Assembly: GCA_900696455.1 (NCBI GenBank)
Contig: CAADGB010000477.1
Span: 21,621-85,620 of the forward strand
From: an uncultured delta proteobacterium
GTDB lineage: Bacteria > Myxococcota_A > Polyangia > Haliangiales > Haliangiaceae
DNA: 64,000 nt
Direction: 5' to 3'
Shown here: piece after piece, positions 1 through 9,654 of the stretch
Position numbering within the stretch: position 1 is the stretch's first letter
How the letters are laid out: the number at the start of each line of letters is the position of its first letter
Position numbers and translations under genes: made by a program
Notes under the pieces: generated by a model
The model's input: the letters and a program-made list of their open reading frames with translations, nothing else
The model's database searches: none
What the model was told of the DNA's origin: nothing

Positions 1-2
1 CG

Positions 3-1274
3 TCATGGCGCCAGCCACCGCCGCCAGCCCTGGACGTACAGCGCCTGCTCGACCTCGACCAGCGCGGCGTCGAGCTCGCGCATCGTCGGGAACCGGTCGG
101 CGGGGCGCTTGGCCAAGCATCGAGCGACCACGCGGTCCAGCTCGGGGGGCACCGGGTGCTGCCCGCCGGTGAGGACCGGGATCGGGGCCACGAGGTGCTT
201 GATGCACAGCTCGCGGATCGTCGGGGCGGCGTAGGGCGGCCGACCGGCGATCATCTCGAACAGCACGGCCCCCAGCGCGTACTGATCGCTCTTCTCGTCC
301 GCCGGCAGACCGCGGACGACCTCGGGCGCGATGTACGATGGTGTGCCCAGCACGTACTCCGCTCGGGCCCCGGCGGCGCGCGCCGGGTCGTCGCGGAGCT
401 GGGCGAGGCCGAAGTCGACCAGCTTCACGGGGTCACCGGCCAGGAGCACGTTGGTCGGGCTCACGTCGGCGTGGATGACCCCGGCGTCGTGAGCGGCGCC
501 GAGGGCGGAGGCCAGCTGGCGCGCCCAGCGCAACGCCTGCTGCGGCTCGAGGGCGCCGTCGGCGAGGTGGCTGGCCAGGCTCCCGTCGAGCAGCTCCATC
601 ACCAGGTAGGGCCGGCCATCGGGCGTGTAGCCGAAGTCGAACACGTCCACGATGCCGGGGTGCCGGATGCGGGCGGCGGCGCGGGCCTCGCGCAGGAACC
701 TCGCCCCGGCGTCGTCGCTCTGGGCCGCCTCGCGACGCAGCACCTTGAGCGCGTGGTGCCGGCCGAGCACGGTGTGGGACACCTCGAAGACCTCCCCCAT
801 GCCGCCGGCGCCGAGCCGCTCGAGCAGGCGGTACTGGCCGAGCTGCGCGCCGGGCTCGATCCGGGTCGGCCCGTCGCTCACCGCGCGGGGACGCGACCCG
901 CGGACCGCGACCTCGGCCCGCAAGGCGCGCCCTGCCCGCGTCGTCACCACCACCTCGGCGGTGCCCTCCGGGCCTCGCACCTGGCAGGCGCCGGTGACCG
1001 CGCGGCGGGCGACCAGATCGAGCTCGCACAGCAGCGCCAGGCGGGCGACGGTGGCGCCGCCGAGCGTGCCCGGCACGGTGGTGGTGGCCAGGACGCGGCC
1101 CTGGCGCTCGAGCGCGATGTCGTAGCGGTCCTCCCCGGGCAGCCGCGGCTCGAACCAGATGAGCTCCGCGCCCGAGGCCATCGCGGCGTCGATCAGGAGA
1201 TCGCAGAAGGCGCTGGGGGTGGGCAGCTCGGGCGCAGGCGGGATCGGGAGGCGGGGCTGGATCGCGCTCTTCAT
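3..1274 (-). CDS. Ser/Thr protein kinase with GspE-N-like N-terminal domain
   Basis: Hanks-type kinase of 423 residues. After a proline-rich start, residues about 20-125 look like the N-terminal domain of type II secretion/pilus ATPases (GspE/PilB). This is read from the pattern of a helix, short strands and an ALLCELDLVARR-like stretch, so it is inference. The kinase domain follows from about residue 140, with glycine loop LGAGGMGEVF, ALKVL lysine, DFG and APE motifs. The catalytic loop reads HADVSPTN, so the RD arginine is Ala and the usual catalytic-loop Lys is Ser; HRDVSPxN variants are common in myxobacterial kinases. I see no transmembrane segment, so it is probably cytosolic. The ORF is open to 1736, but the ATG at 1274 fits domain content best. 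It is divergent from the receiver-kinase gene. Substrates are unknown. Confidence 0.85.
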   Translation of the reverse strand: MKSAIQPRLPIPPAPELPTPSAFCDLLIDAAMASGAELIWFEPRLPGEDRYDIALERQGRVLATTTVPGTLGGATVARLALLCELDLVARRAVTGACQVRGPEGTAEVVVTTRAGRALRAEVAVRGSRPRAVSDGPTRIEPGAQLGQYRLLERLGAGGMGEVFEVSHTVLGRHHALKVLRREAAQSDDAGARFLREARAAARIRHPGIVDVFDFGYTPDGRPYLVMELLDGSLASHLADGALEPQQALRWARQLASALGAAHDAGVIHADVSPTNVLLAGDPVKLVDFGLAQLRDDPARAAGARAEYVLGTPSYIAPEVVRGLPADEKSDQYALGAVLFEMIAGRPPYAAPTIRELCIKHLVAPIPVLTGGQHPVPPELDRVVARCLAKRPADRFPTMRELDAALVEVEQALYVQGWRRWLAP

Positions 1275-1527
1275 GGTCCTACCCGGGACATCGGCCGCGA
1301 GGGTCAGCCGTGTACGGGCGCCAGGACTGACGACAGGGTGCGGCGCGTGGCGCGCCTGCGTCCACGATGACGCGGGGTTCTGCGGTGGCACGGCGCTCGC
1401 AACGCCAGCCGGCGTGGACGCACCCGAGTTGCCCCCCGAGAGCGAGCTGAGATCGCGCTTCGCGTCTCCGGACGCGTCGCGGAGCTCGAGCGAGCTCCGC
1501 CTGCTGGCCTCCGACAGCGTCGCCACC

Positions 1528-2616
1528 GTGCCCTCCGGAGTGCGCGTGCTGGTCGCGGACGACGACCCGCGCGTCCGCCGCGCGATCGCGACCCTGGTCT
1601 CGCGCCTGGGCTGGGAGGTGCGGGCCGTCGACGACGGGGCGGCGGCGATCGCGCTGGGCGAGGGGACCCCGTTCGACCTGGCGGTGATCGACCTGAGCAT
1701 GCCGACCAGCGGCCTCGAGGTCGTGCGGCGGCTCAAGACGCTCTACGGCAGCGCCGTCCACGTCGAGATCCTGAGCGGCACGGACGATCGCGAGGTCCGA
1801 CTGGCGGCCTTCGACGCCGGGGCCGACGGCTTCCTGGTCAAGCCGATCCCGACCGCGGAGCTGGGGCGACGGCTGATCGCGTCGGCTCGTAACCAGCAAG
1901 CCTACATCGAGGCCCGGCAGGCCCGGGAGCAGGCCGATCGGCTGCTGGCCTGGGGCACCGAGGCGGCCGCGCTCCTCGCCCATGATCTCAACAACGGCCT
2001 GGCGGTCGCCCTGGCCAACGCGACGTTTCTCGCCCAGGTGGTCACCCTGGGCGAGGACGACCGCGATGTGCTGACCTCGATCCTGCGCGCCCTGCGCCGC
2101 ATGTCCGGGCTGGTGGCGAACTTCGTCGACATCGCCCGGTTCGAGGACGACGCGCTGCGCCCGCGGGCCGCTCCGGTCGACGTCCAGGGCCTGCTCGACG
2201 AGGTCATGGGGGTCCACGCGCCGTCGATCGTCCGCGGCATCCGCCACGTCGTCCGCTGCACGCCGGGGCTGACCGGGTTCCTCGACGAAGCCCTGGTGGC
2301 GCGCGTGCTCCACAACCTGGTGGGCAACGCGCTCCGCTACTGCAACGCTCACGGCGAGATCCGGCTCGAGGGCTCGCCGTGGATCCGGCCCGGCCATCCC
2401 GAGGGCGTCGAGCTGCGGGTCCAGAACACGGGCCCCCTCATCGACCCGGCGCTCGCCAGCAGGCTCTTCGGCAAGTACTCGCTGGGCAAGGACGGTCAGC
2501 GCGGCCTCGGCCTCTACTTCTGTCGGCTCGCCTGCGAGGCGCACGGGGGCGGGGTCCGCTACGAGGCCACGCCGGCGGGCCCGTCCTTTGTCCTCTCCTT
2601 CCCCGGGTCGGAGTGA
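1528..2616 (+). CDS. Receiver-histidine kinase (REC-HisKA-HATPase)
   Basis: Two-component protein with the receiver at the N terminus (VLVADDDPRVRR, phospho-acceptor Asp in AVIDLSMP, conserved Lys in LVKPIP), followed by a dimerisation helix with H-box AHDLNNGLAVA and an ATPase domain with N-box LHNLVGNALRY and a GLGLYF G2 box. The G1 box is degenerate (VQNTGPLID, lacking the canonical Asp), so ATP binding should be tested rather than assumed. There is no sensor domain or membrane segment, so input probably comes through phosphorylation of its receiver. The frame is open upstream to 1159; GTG 1528 and GTG 1414 are both possible starts, without a clear ribosome site. It ends 111 bases before the sigma-54 activator at 2728, which makes it a candidate partner of that protein. 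Confidence 0.85.
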   Translation: MPSGVRVLVADDDPRVRRAIATLVSRLGWEVRAVDDGAAAIALGEGTPFDLAVIDLSMPTSGLEVVRRLKTLYGSAVHVEILSGTDDREVRLAAFDAGADGFLVKPIPTAELGRRLIASARNQQAYIEARQAREQADRLLAWGTEAAALLAHDLNNGLAVALANATFLAQVVTLGEDDRDVLTSILRALRRMSGLVANFVDIARFEDDALRPRAAPVDVQGLLDEVMGVHAPSIVRGIRHVVRCTPGLTGFLDEALVARVLHNLVGNALRYCNAHGEIRLEGSPWIRPGHPEGVELRVQNTGPLIDPALASRLFGKYSLGKDGQRGLGLYFCRLACEAHGGGVRYEATPAGPSFVLSFPGSE

Positions 2617-2715
2617 CGGCCTGGTGTCACCCGCCCGGGGTGAACCGCGAGGCGGCTATCCCAGGCGCTACCCACGGCGTGACCCAGCGCGACCTGCACG
2701 CCGGGGCCGACTGGC

Positions 2716-2721
2716 TATAGT
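2716..2721 (+). promoter_or_regulatory. Possible -10 element (TATAGT) for the sigma-54 activator gene
   Basis: TATAGT ends six bases before the GTG start at 2728, in an otherwise GC-rich stretch. If it is a housekeeping -10 element, transcription would begin at or next to the start codon, giving a leaderless message. No convincing -35 hexamer is seen at 16-18 bases upstream, so confidence is limited. Confidence 0.35.
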
Positions 2722-2727
2722 GGACGC

Positions 2728-4152
<1,425 letters not shown>

Positions 4153-4175
4153 CCGTCCGGGCTCCGGGCGCCGCA

Positions 4176-4220
4176 CCGATCGCCCCGGGCGGCGCACCCC
4201 GATCGCCCCGGGCGGCGCAC
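4176..4220. repeat. Tandem 22-bp repeat, two copies
   Basis: Two identical 22-bp copies (4176-4197 and 4199-4220), one base apart, both containing CGCCCCGGGCGG. A shorter related piece precedes them at about 4165-4176. The repeat lies just after the stop of the sigma-54 response regulator. There is no T-run, so a simple intrinsic terminator is not evident. Confidence 0.7.
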
Positions 4221-4313
4221 GCGGAGATCGCGAACCGCGCCGCGTCGCGGTCACGCGCCTGCCCGACGTCGTGGGAGGTATCGGGGAGGCCAGCGTGAGG
4301 CCGGAGCTACCCC

Positions 4314-4335
4314 CCTGGGTTGCCAGCAACCCAGG
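4314..4335. promoter_or_regulatory. Perfect 9-bp inverted repeat (hairpin)
   Basis: CCTGGGTTG and CAACCCAGG are exact reverse complements separated by four bases. It could be an operator or an RNA hairpin in the leader of the activator gene downstream. It has no T-run, so it is not a typical terminator. Confidence 0.55.
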
Positions 4336-4352
4336 TAGAACCGGCCGTTCTT

Positions 4353-4372
4353 GCGGGCAGTTAACCGCCCGC
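4353..4372. promoter_or_regulatory. 20-bp near-perfect palindrome, operator-like
   Basis: GCGGGC and GCCCGC arms enclose an inner GTTAAC palindrome, with a single mismatched base pair in 20 bp. It lies about 120 bases upstream of the chosen start of the sigma-54 activator, in the AT-richer part of the intergenic region. The symmetry suggests a dimeric DNA-binding protein site. Fis-type regulators such as the two encoded beside it bind sites of this kind, but the assignment is inference. Confidence 0.5.
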
Positions 4373-4492
4373 ACTCCCGGGTAGCGAGGAATTGCCACAG
4401 GTTTTCAGGGTATGTTGGATTACTTTCGGCATGCGTCCTGCTGGTCGCTGGGGCGTGCGATGTGGATCGAGTTTCGCAATGTGCGGTCCTCG

Positions 4493-5521
<1,029 letters not shown>

Positions 5522-5600
5522 CGATCGTTCGCGCGGTCGTCCACGGCGTGCCCGCGGGCGTCGCCGTCGGCCGGCGTCGGCGTCGACCGGCGTCGGTGAC

Positions 5601-5984
5601 TCAGGGCGTGGCCGCGGCGACCTGCCGGATGACGATCTCGAGCGAGGTCACGAGTTGCTCGTCGTCCCACGGCTTCTGGAAGAAGCGGTGGACGGCGCCC
5701 TCGTTGAGGGCGCGGATCGCGACCTGGAGCTCGGTGTTGCCCGTGACCAGGAAGCGCGCCATGGCGGGGTAGAGGACGCGCGCCATCTGCAGGAGCTCGA
5801 GGCCGTCGCCGTGCGACTCGCCGAGGTTGAAGTCGCTGACCAGCGCGTCGAAGCGCCGCTCGCGCAGGATCGCGAGCGCCTCCTCGGCGGACTCCACGGC
5901 CGTGACCTGGAAGCGATGCAGCGTCCGGCGCATCGCGGCCCGGATCTCGGGATCGTCGTCGCAGACCAGGATCTGGCGGTCCAT
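5601..5984 (-). CDS. Stand-alone receiver-domain response regulator
   Basis: Single receiver domain of 127 residues: acidic cluster CDDDPEI, phospho-acceptor Asp in ALVSDFNLGES, Thr in FLVTGN, and Lys in FFQKPWDD. There is no output domain, so it would act by protein contact like CheY or Spo0F-type proteins, or as a relay for the receiver-kinases nearby. The KPWDD ending resembles receivers attached to HD-GYP or cyclase proteins. Start ATG 5984 follows AGGAG very closely; ATG 6002 is an alternative. It is divergent from motA with about 120 bases between, and convergent with the sigma-54 activator. A CheY-like role on the motor is possible but unproven. Confidence 0.85.
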   Translation of the reverse strand: MDRQILVCDDDPEIRAAMRRTLHRFQVTAVESAEEALAILRERRFDALVSDFNLGESHGDGLELLQMARVLYPAMARFLVTGNTELQVAIRALNEGAVHRFFQKPWDDEQLVTSLEIVIRQVAAATP

Positions 5985-6103
5985 GCTCCTGGTCTCGACC
6001 ATACACCAGCGAGGTTGAGGGTGTCTCGGGTTCGTGGAGGAGGCGATCGTGGCATGCACGCGCCCCCTGTTCCCGCGCCGCGTGCGGCCGATGAACAGTT
6101 GCG

Positions 6104-6958
6104 ATGGTCATCCTCGGCATCCTCGTCGTCATCGGCTGCGTGGTCGGCGGCTTCATCATGGCCGGCGGGCACGTTCCGATCCTCATCCAGCCGCCGGAGA
6201 TCGTCGTCATCTGCGGGGCGGCGGTCGGGACGCTCTTCATCTCGACGCCGGGGCTGATGCGGGGCCGGGTGAAGCACGTGTTCGCGCTCGCCCTCAAGGA
6301 CACGATCCCCAAGAAGAAGGACTACCTCGACCTGCTCAAGCTCGAGTACGAGCTCTTCATGCTGGCGCGCCGGCAGGGCGTGCTCGCGCTCGAGCCGCAC
6401 GCCGCCGAGCCCACCCGCAGCGACATCATCCGCAAGTACCCCTACCTGGCCAAGAACGACCTGTATCGGACCTTCCTGGCCGAGGCGCTGCAGCACATGA
6501 CCAACGGCGTCTCCGCCGACGATCTGGAGGCGCTGCTCGAGGCCGAGCTCGACACGTTCGAGAAGGTCAATCACCTCGCTGGCGGCCTGGTGCGGACCGT
6601 GAGCGACGCTCTTCCCGGGATCGGCATCGTGGCGGCCGTCCTCGGCGTCATCGTCACCATGGGGCACATGGACGCACCTCCGGCGGTGATCGGCCACCAC
6701 ATCGCCGCGGCCCTCGTCGGCACCTTCCTTGGCATCCTCCTGTCCTACGGTATCGTCTCCCCGCTGGTGACCGCGTGTGAGATCCAGGAGGTCCATCACC
6801 GCCGCTACCTGGAGGCGATCAAGGCCAGCGTGATCGCGGTCATGCGCGGGGCGGCGCCGGCGACCGCGGTGGAGTTCGGCCGCAAGATGGTCTTCCCCGA
6901 CGAGCGGCCGTCGTTCCAGGAGCTCGACCGGGCGCTCCAGAGCCTCAAGGGGGTGTGA
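6104..6958 (+). CDS. motA: Flagellar stator protein MotA
   Basis: Inner-membrane stator subunit that, with MotB, forms the ion channel turning the flagellar rotor. The 284 residues begin with the family signature ILVVIGCVVGGFIMAGGHVPILIQPPEIVVICGAAVGTLFIS. A charged cytoplasmic loop follows (residues about 65-160, rich in Lys/Arg/Glu), and then two C-terminal membrane segments including the PGIGIVAAVLGVIVTMGHM region typical of MotA. Length matches the usual 280-295 residues. The motB gene starts one base after the stop. No clear -24/-12 promoter was found upstream. Confidence 0.96.
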   Translation: MVILGILVVIGCVVGGFIMAGGHVPILIQPPEIVVICGAAVGTLFISTPGLMRGRVKHVFALALKDTIPKKKDYLDLLKLEYELFMLARRQGVLALEPHAAEPTRSDIIRKYPYLAKNDLYRTFLAEALQHMTNGVSADDLEALLEAELDTFEKVNHLAGGLVRTVSDALPGIGIVAAVLGVIVTMGHMDAPPAVIGHHIAAALVGTFLGILLSYGIVSPLVTACEIQEVHHRRYLEAIKASVIAVMRGAAPATAVEFGRKMVFPDERPSFQELDRALQSLKGV

Positions 6959-6959
6959 G

Positions 6960-7805
6960 GTGTCGGCGCCCCAGCCCGGACGCCGGCGCGTGGTCAAGAA
7001 GGTCGCCGGCCACGGTCACCACGGCGGCGCGTGGAAGATCGCCTACGCCGACTTCGTGACCGCGATGATGGCCCTGTTCATGGTCCTGTGGCTGCTGGCG
7101 TCCACCGACCAGCAGTCGCGCGAGGAGATCTCGCGCTACTTCCGCACCGGGATCATGCCCGAGGGCGAGCTGGCGATGAACGGCGGTGCGCAGTCGGTCC
7201 CCTCCATCATCGAGAAGGCGCCGGCGCCGCCGCCGCCGAACCAGGCCAGCCTGGACGAGCAGGTGCGCAGCCTGCGCGACGCGATCCAGCACGTGGCCGA
7301 GAACCACATCCAGCTCGCCGACCTCGCCTCGCGGGTCCGCGTGGTCGCGACCGAGGAGGGGGCCCTCATCGAGATCGTCGACGAGGACCGCGGGCGCGGG
7401 CTGATCTTCGATCTGTCCTCGGCCGAGCTCAAGCCGCCGCTGGTGTTGTTCCTGGGCAGCCTGGCGCCGATCCTCGCGGCGCGCCCGGAGGTGATCGAGC
7501 TGCAGGGGCACACCGACGCCCGGCCGTTCGCGGCGAAGACGGGGCGCACCAACTGGGAGCTCTCGTTCGAGCGCGCCGCCGCAGCGCGCAAGGTCCTCGA
7601 GGCGTCGGGGATCGATCCGCGCCGGATCGTGGGCGTCGTCGGCCGCGGCGCCGCGACGCTGCTCGAGCCCGACGACCCGCTCAGCGCCCGCAACCGGCGG
7701 CTCTCGATCCTGCTGCGAGCTCGCCCCCCGGTGGCTGGCACGCAGCCGGCCGCGCCGCGTGCTCCGGCGGAGGGCACGCGGCCGGTCGTGCCGCGTGGGG
7801 ATTGA
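6960..7805 (+). CDS. motB: Flagellar stator protein MotB
   Basis: Partner of MotA, 281 residues. The single N-terminal membrane helix carries the ion-binding aspartate D31 within HHGGAWKIAYADFVTAMMALFMVLWLL, matching E. coli MotB around D32. The C-terminal OmpA/MotB peptidoglycan-binding domain has LQGHTDARPF and NWELSFERAAAARKVL, and ends in RNRRLSILL. The periplasmic linker contains a Pro-rich patch near residue 90. The GTG start overlaps nothing and follows motA by one base, so the two are one operon. The last 25 residues are an Ala/Pro/Arg tail beyond the domain. Confidence 0.96.
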   Translation: MSAPQPGRRRVVKKVAGHGHHGGAWKIAYADFVTAMMALFMVLWLLASTDQQSREEISRYFRTGIMPEGELAMNGGAQSVPSIIEKAPAPPPPNQASLDEQVRSLRDAIQHVAENHIQLADLASRVRVVATEEGALIEIVDEDRGRGLIFDLSSAELKPPLVLFLGSLAPILAARPEVIELQGHTDARPFAAKTGRTNWELSFERAAAARKVLEASGIDPRRIVGVVGRGAATLLEPDDPLSARNRRLSILLRARPPVAGTQPAAPRAPAEGTRPVVPRGD

Positions 7806-7870
7806 CGGCGGCGCCAGCCGCGGCGACAGGCTAGCCGGGGCCAAGCGCGCGGATCGACGGTGGTTCCGCC

Positions 7871-7886
7871 TGGTCCTTGCCTTGCT
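7871..7886 (+). promoter_or_regulatory. Sigma-54 (-24/-12) promoter candidate for the secreted gene at 7900
   Basis: TGGTCCTTGCCTTGCT has the GG-N10-GC spacing and matches 9 of 12 informative positions of TGGCACGN4TTGCW. The -12 C is at 7885, so the predicted first transcribed base is about 7897, three bases before the ATG at 7900. Confidence 0.5.
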
Positions 7887-7899
7887 AGGGAGCCCTTGC

Positions 7900-8391
7900 A
7901 TGCGCTGGAGGATCGTGGCCCTGGCTCTCGGCGTCGCGTCGGGGACCGCCCGCGCCGACGCCCTCGGGGCGGCCGAGGTCCGGGTCGCGTACGGGCTCGC
8001 ATCGGGCGGAGGCGCCGGCCACGCGGCCCTCCGGACGTCGCCCCTGGTGCTCGCCGTCGGCGGGAACCTCGCCGTCCACGACCAGCCGCGGGTCCACGCC
8101 TACGCCGGGCTGGTGGTCGAGACCCTCGATCGCACGGGCGCGGGCGGTGAGGCCGGCGCGATGCTCGTCGCCGGGCAGGGGCTCAGGGTCCGCGCCGGCA
8201 TCGTCGCGATCGCCGAGCCGTACACGATCTGGGGCGGGTCGGCGGCGGCCGTGATGTGCCGCCGTGCCGGAGGGCCGGAGGTCTGCGGCCACCTGACCGG
8301 CAACGTCCTCGTCGGGGGCACCGACCTGCCTGCCGGCAACGCGGCGCTCCAGCTCCTGGTCGGAGTGGCGATGTCGTTCGATGTGCGGTGA
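7900..8391 (+). CDS. Small secreted protein of unknown function, possibly outer-membrane
   Basis: The 163 residues begin with a signal peptide (RWRIVALALGVASGTARA-DA). The mature part is rich in Gly, Ala and alternating hydrophobic residues (EVRVAYGLAS, LVLAVGGNLAVHDQPRVHAYAGLVVETL, LQLLVGVAMSFDVR), as in a small outer-membrane beta-barrel ending in an aromatic-containing strand. Two Cys residues lie near 120-130. I do not recognise the family. It follows motB by 94 bases and has its own sigma-54-type promoter just upstream, which suggests expression with the flagellar regulon. The frame is open upstream, but ATG 7900 gives the signal peptide and a start next to the predicted first transcribed base. 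The lipoprotein gene at 8381 overlaps its end. Confidence 0.7.
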   Translation: MRWRIVALALGVASGTARADALGAAEVRVAYGLASGGGAGHAALRTSPLVLAVGGNLAVHDQPRVHAYAGLVVETLDRTGAGGEAGAMLVAGQGLRVRAGIVAIAEPYTIWGGSAAAVMCRRAGGPEVCGHLTGNVLVGGTDLPAGNAALQLLVGVAMSFDVR

Positions 8392-8785
8392 CCCGCGCTC
8401 GCTCCTCGCCTGGGCGGCCGCCGCCCTGCTCGCGTGCGCGGCGTGCGACCGCCCGTGCGTCCGTGACAGCGACTGCGCGCCGGGGTCGGCTTGCCACCTC
8501 GGGGCGTGCCTGGCGACCGTCGACGAGGGCGACGACGCCGCGGTCGATCCGGACGGCGCGCTCGAGCCCGAGGGCGACGCAGCCGTCGACGCGCCCGACG
8601 ACGCGCCCGACGCGGCGATCCCGGACGCGCTGCTCGACGCCGGCGTGGATGCCCCGGCCGATGCGCAGGCGGTCGACGCCGCGCCCGACGCCGAGGCGAC
8701 CCCGCCGTGGGCTCCATCCGACGAACCCCTGACCGACGAGGTGACCACGTGGCGCCCCAGCCTGCCTCCGCCGCTCCAGCCCTGA
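8381..8785 (+). CDS. Asp/Ala-rich lipoprotein with short Cys motif
   Basis: The 134 residues have a signal peptide ending in a lipobox (ALLACAAC), so lipidation is likely. A Cys-rich stretch follows (RPCVRDSDCAPGSACHLGACLA), a pattern common at the front of myxobacterial surface lipoproteins. The remaining sequence is low complexity, dominated by Asp, Ala and Pro, and probably disordered. No enzymatic motif is seen. It overlaps the end of the preceding secreted-protein gene by 11 bases and the start of the HDOD gene by about 37 bases, so the three are probably co-transcribed. Function unknown. Confidence 0.65.
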   Translation: MCGDPRSLLAWAAAALLACAACDRPCVRDSDCAPGSACHLGACLATVDEGDDAAVDPDGALEPEGDAAVDAPDDAPDAAIPDALLDAGVDAPADAQAVDAAPDAEATPPWAPSDEPLTDEVTTWRPSLPPPLQP

Positions 8786-9654
8786 CCGACCTGCCGCAGC
8801 TCCTCGACGCCCTGCCCACGCTCCCCGTGGTCGCGCTCCGACTGGGTGACGTCCTGCACTCGCGCCGAGCCTCGGTCCGCGACGTGGCCGAGCTCATCTG
8901 CTCGGACCCCAGCCTGTCGGCCAAGCTGCTCCGCCTCGTCAACTCGGCCTACTTCGCGATCCCCGGCGGGGTCTCCGATGTCGCCCGCGCGATCCCGTTC
9001 GTCGGCTTCAACACGATCTACCAGCTGGTCGTGAGCGTGTCGGTCCTCGACACCCTCAAGACGCCCAGCGGCGCGTTCGATCCGCGTCCGCTGTGGGTCC
9101 ACTCGATCGCGGTCGCCTCGACGGCGCGGGTCCTGGCGGAGGACCTGCGGCAGGCCGACCCCGGCGCCATGTTCACCGCCGGCCTGCTCCACGACATGGG
9201 GAAGATCGCCCTGGCCAAGGTCGCGCCCGTCGCCTTCCTCACCGCCGTCCGCGAGCAAGCGGAGCATGGCGTGTCGTCGACCGTCGCCGAGGAGCGGGCA
9301 GGCCTGCCGTGTCACGACAAGGTCGGCGCCAGCCTGGCGCGGCGCTGGCGCCTGCCCGTCAGCCTGTGTGTCCCGATCGAGGCGCACCACAGCGTCCTCG
9401 ATCCGGCCAGCCGCAGCCGGCTCGGCGCCGCGGCGCGCACCGGCGCGGAGATCATCGCGGTCTCCAACCAGATCGCCCGCGAGGCGGTGTCGAGCGCGGG
9501 CGGCCTCGGCGATCCGCCGGACGTCGACGATCCGCGGGTGCGCGAGCTGCTGCAGACCCTGGGGCTGGGCGAGCAGGCGATCGCGTCGCTGCACCGCCGC
9601 GTCGCGCTCCAGCTCGAGCGCTCGCGAGCCTTCCTGGCGCTCCTAGAGGGGTGA
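8749..9654 (+). CDS. HDOD-domain signalling protein
   Basis: The 301 residues are mostly one HDOD domain (LPTLPVVALRLGDVL; VAELICSDPSLSAKLLRLVNSAYFAIPGGVSDVARAIPFVGFNTI), related to HD phosphohydrolases. LLHDMGKIAL retains an HD pair, and later His residues (PVSLCVPIEAHH) are present. HDOD proteins usually lack phosphodiesterase activity and act as scaffolds in signalling, including control of motility. Likely start GTG 8749, with GAGG upstream. It is convergent with the receiver-kinase gene, and the two coding ends overlap by 12 bases. Its position downstream of motAB suggests a motility or regulatory role, which is inference. Confidence 0.88.
   Translation: MAPQPASAAPALTDLPQLLDALPTLPVVALRLGDVLHSRRASVRDVAELICSDPSLSAKLLRLVNSAYFAIPGGVSDVARAIPFVGFNTIYQLVVSVSVLDTLKTPSGAFDPRPLWVHSIAVASTARVLAEDLRQADPGAMFTAGLLHDMGKIALAKVAPVAFLTAVREQAEHGVSSTVAEERAGLPCHDKVGASLARRWRLPVSLCVPIEAHHSVLDPASRSRLGAAARTGAEIIAVSNQIAREAVSSAGGLGDPPDVDDPRVRELLQTLGLGEQAIASLHRRVALQLERSRAFLALLEG

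Larger units (their letters stand above)
4221..4492. other. Non-coding regulatory stretch before the second sigma-54 activator
   Basis: Together with the tandem repeat just before it, about 340 bases without a convincing gene. The part from about 4340 to 4450 is clearly richer in A and T than its surroundings and holds two inverted repeats (listed separately). A TTGCCA hexamer at about 4393 could be a -35 element with a poor -10 seventeen bases further on. An in-frame ATG at 4412 exists, but the codons between 4412 and 4492 have mixed third positions unlike the rest of the gene. Confidence 0.5.

Noticed and set aside
156..1370. A 404-residue plus-strand frame opposite the first kinase
   Set aside because: No recognisable domains; the minus strand carries all kinase motifs in order.
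4176..4220. Tandem repeat as an intrinsic terminator or a CRISPR start
   Set aside because: Only two copies with a one-base gap and no spacers or T-run.
5522..5600. CCGGCGTCGG direct repeats between the convergent activator and receiver genes
   Set aside because: Short, imperfect and in keeping with local base composition; no clear hairpin or site.
6053..6103. TGGCATG sequence and a TTGC near the motA start as a sigma-54 promoter
   Set aside because: The GG and GC parts do not have the required ten-base spacing in either case.
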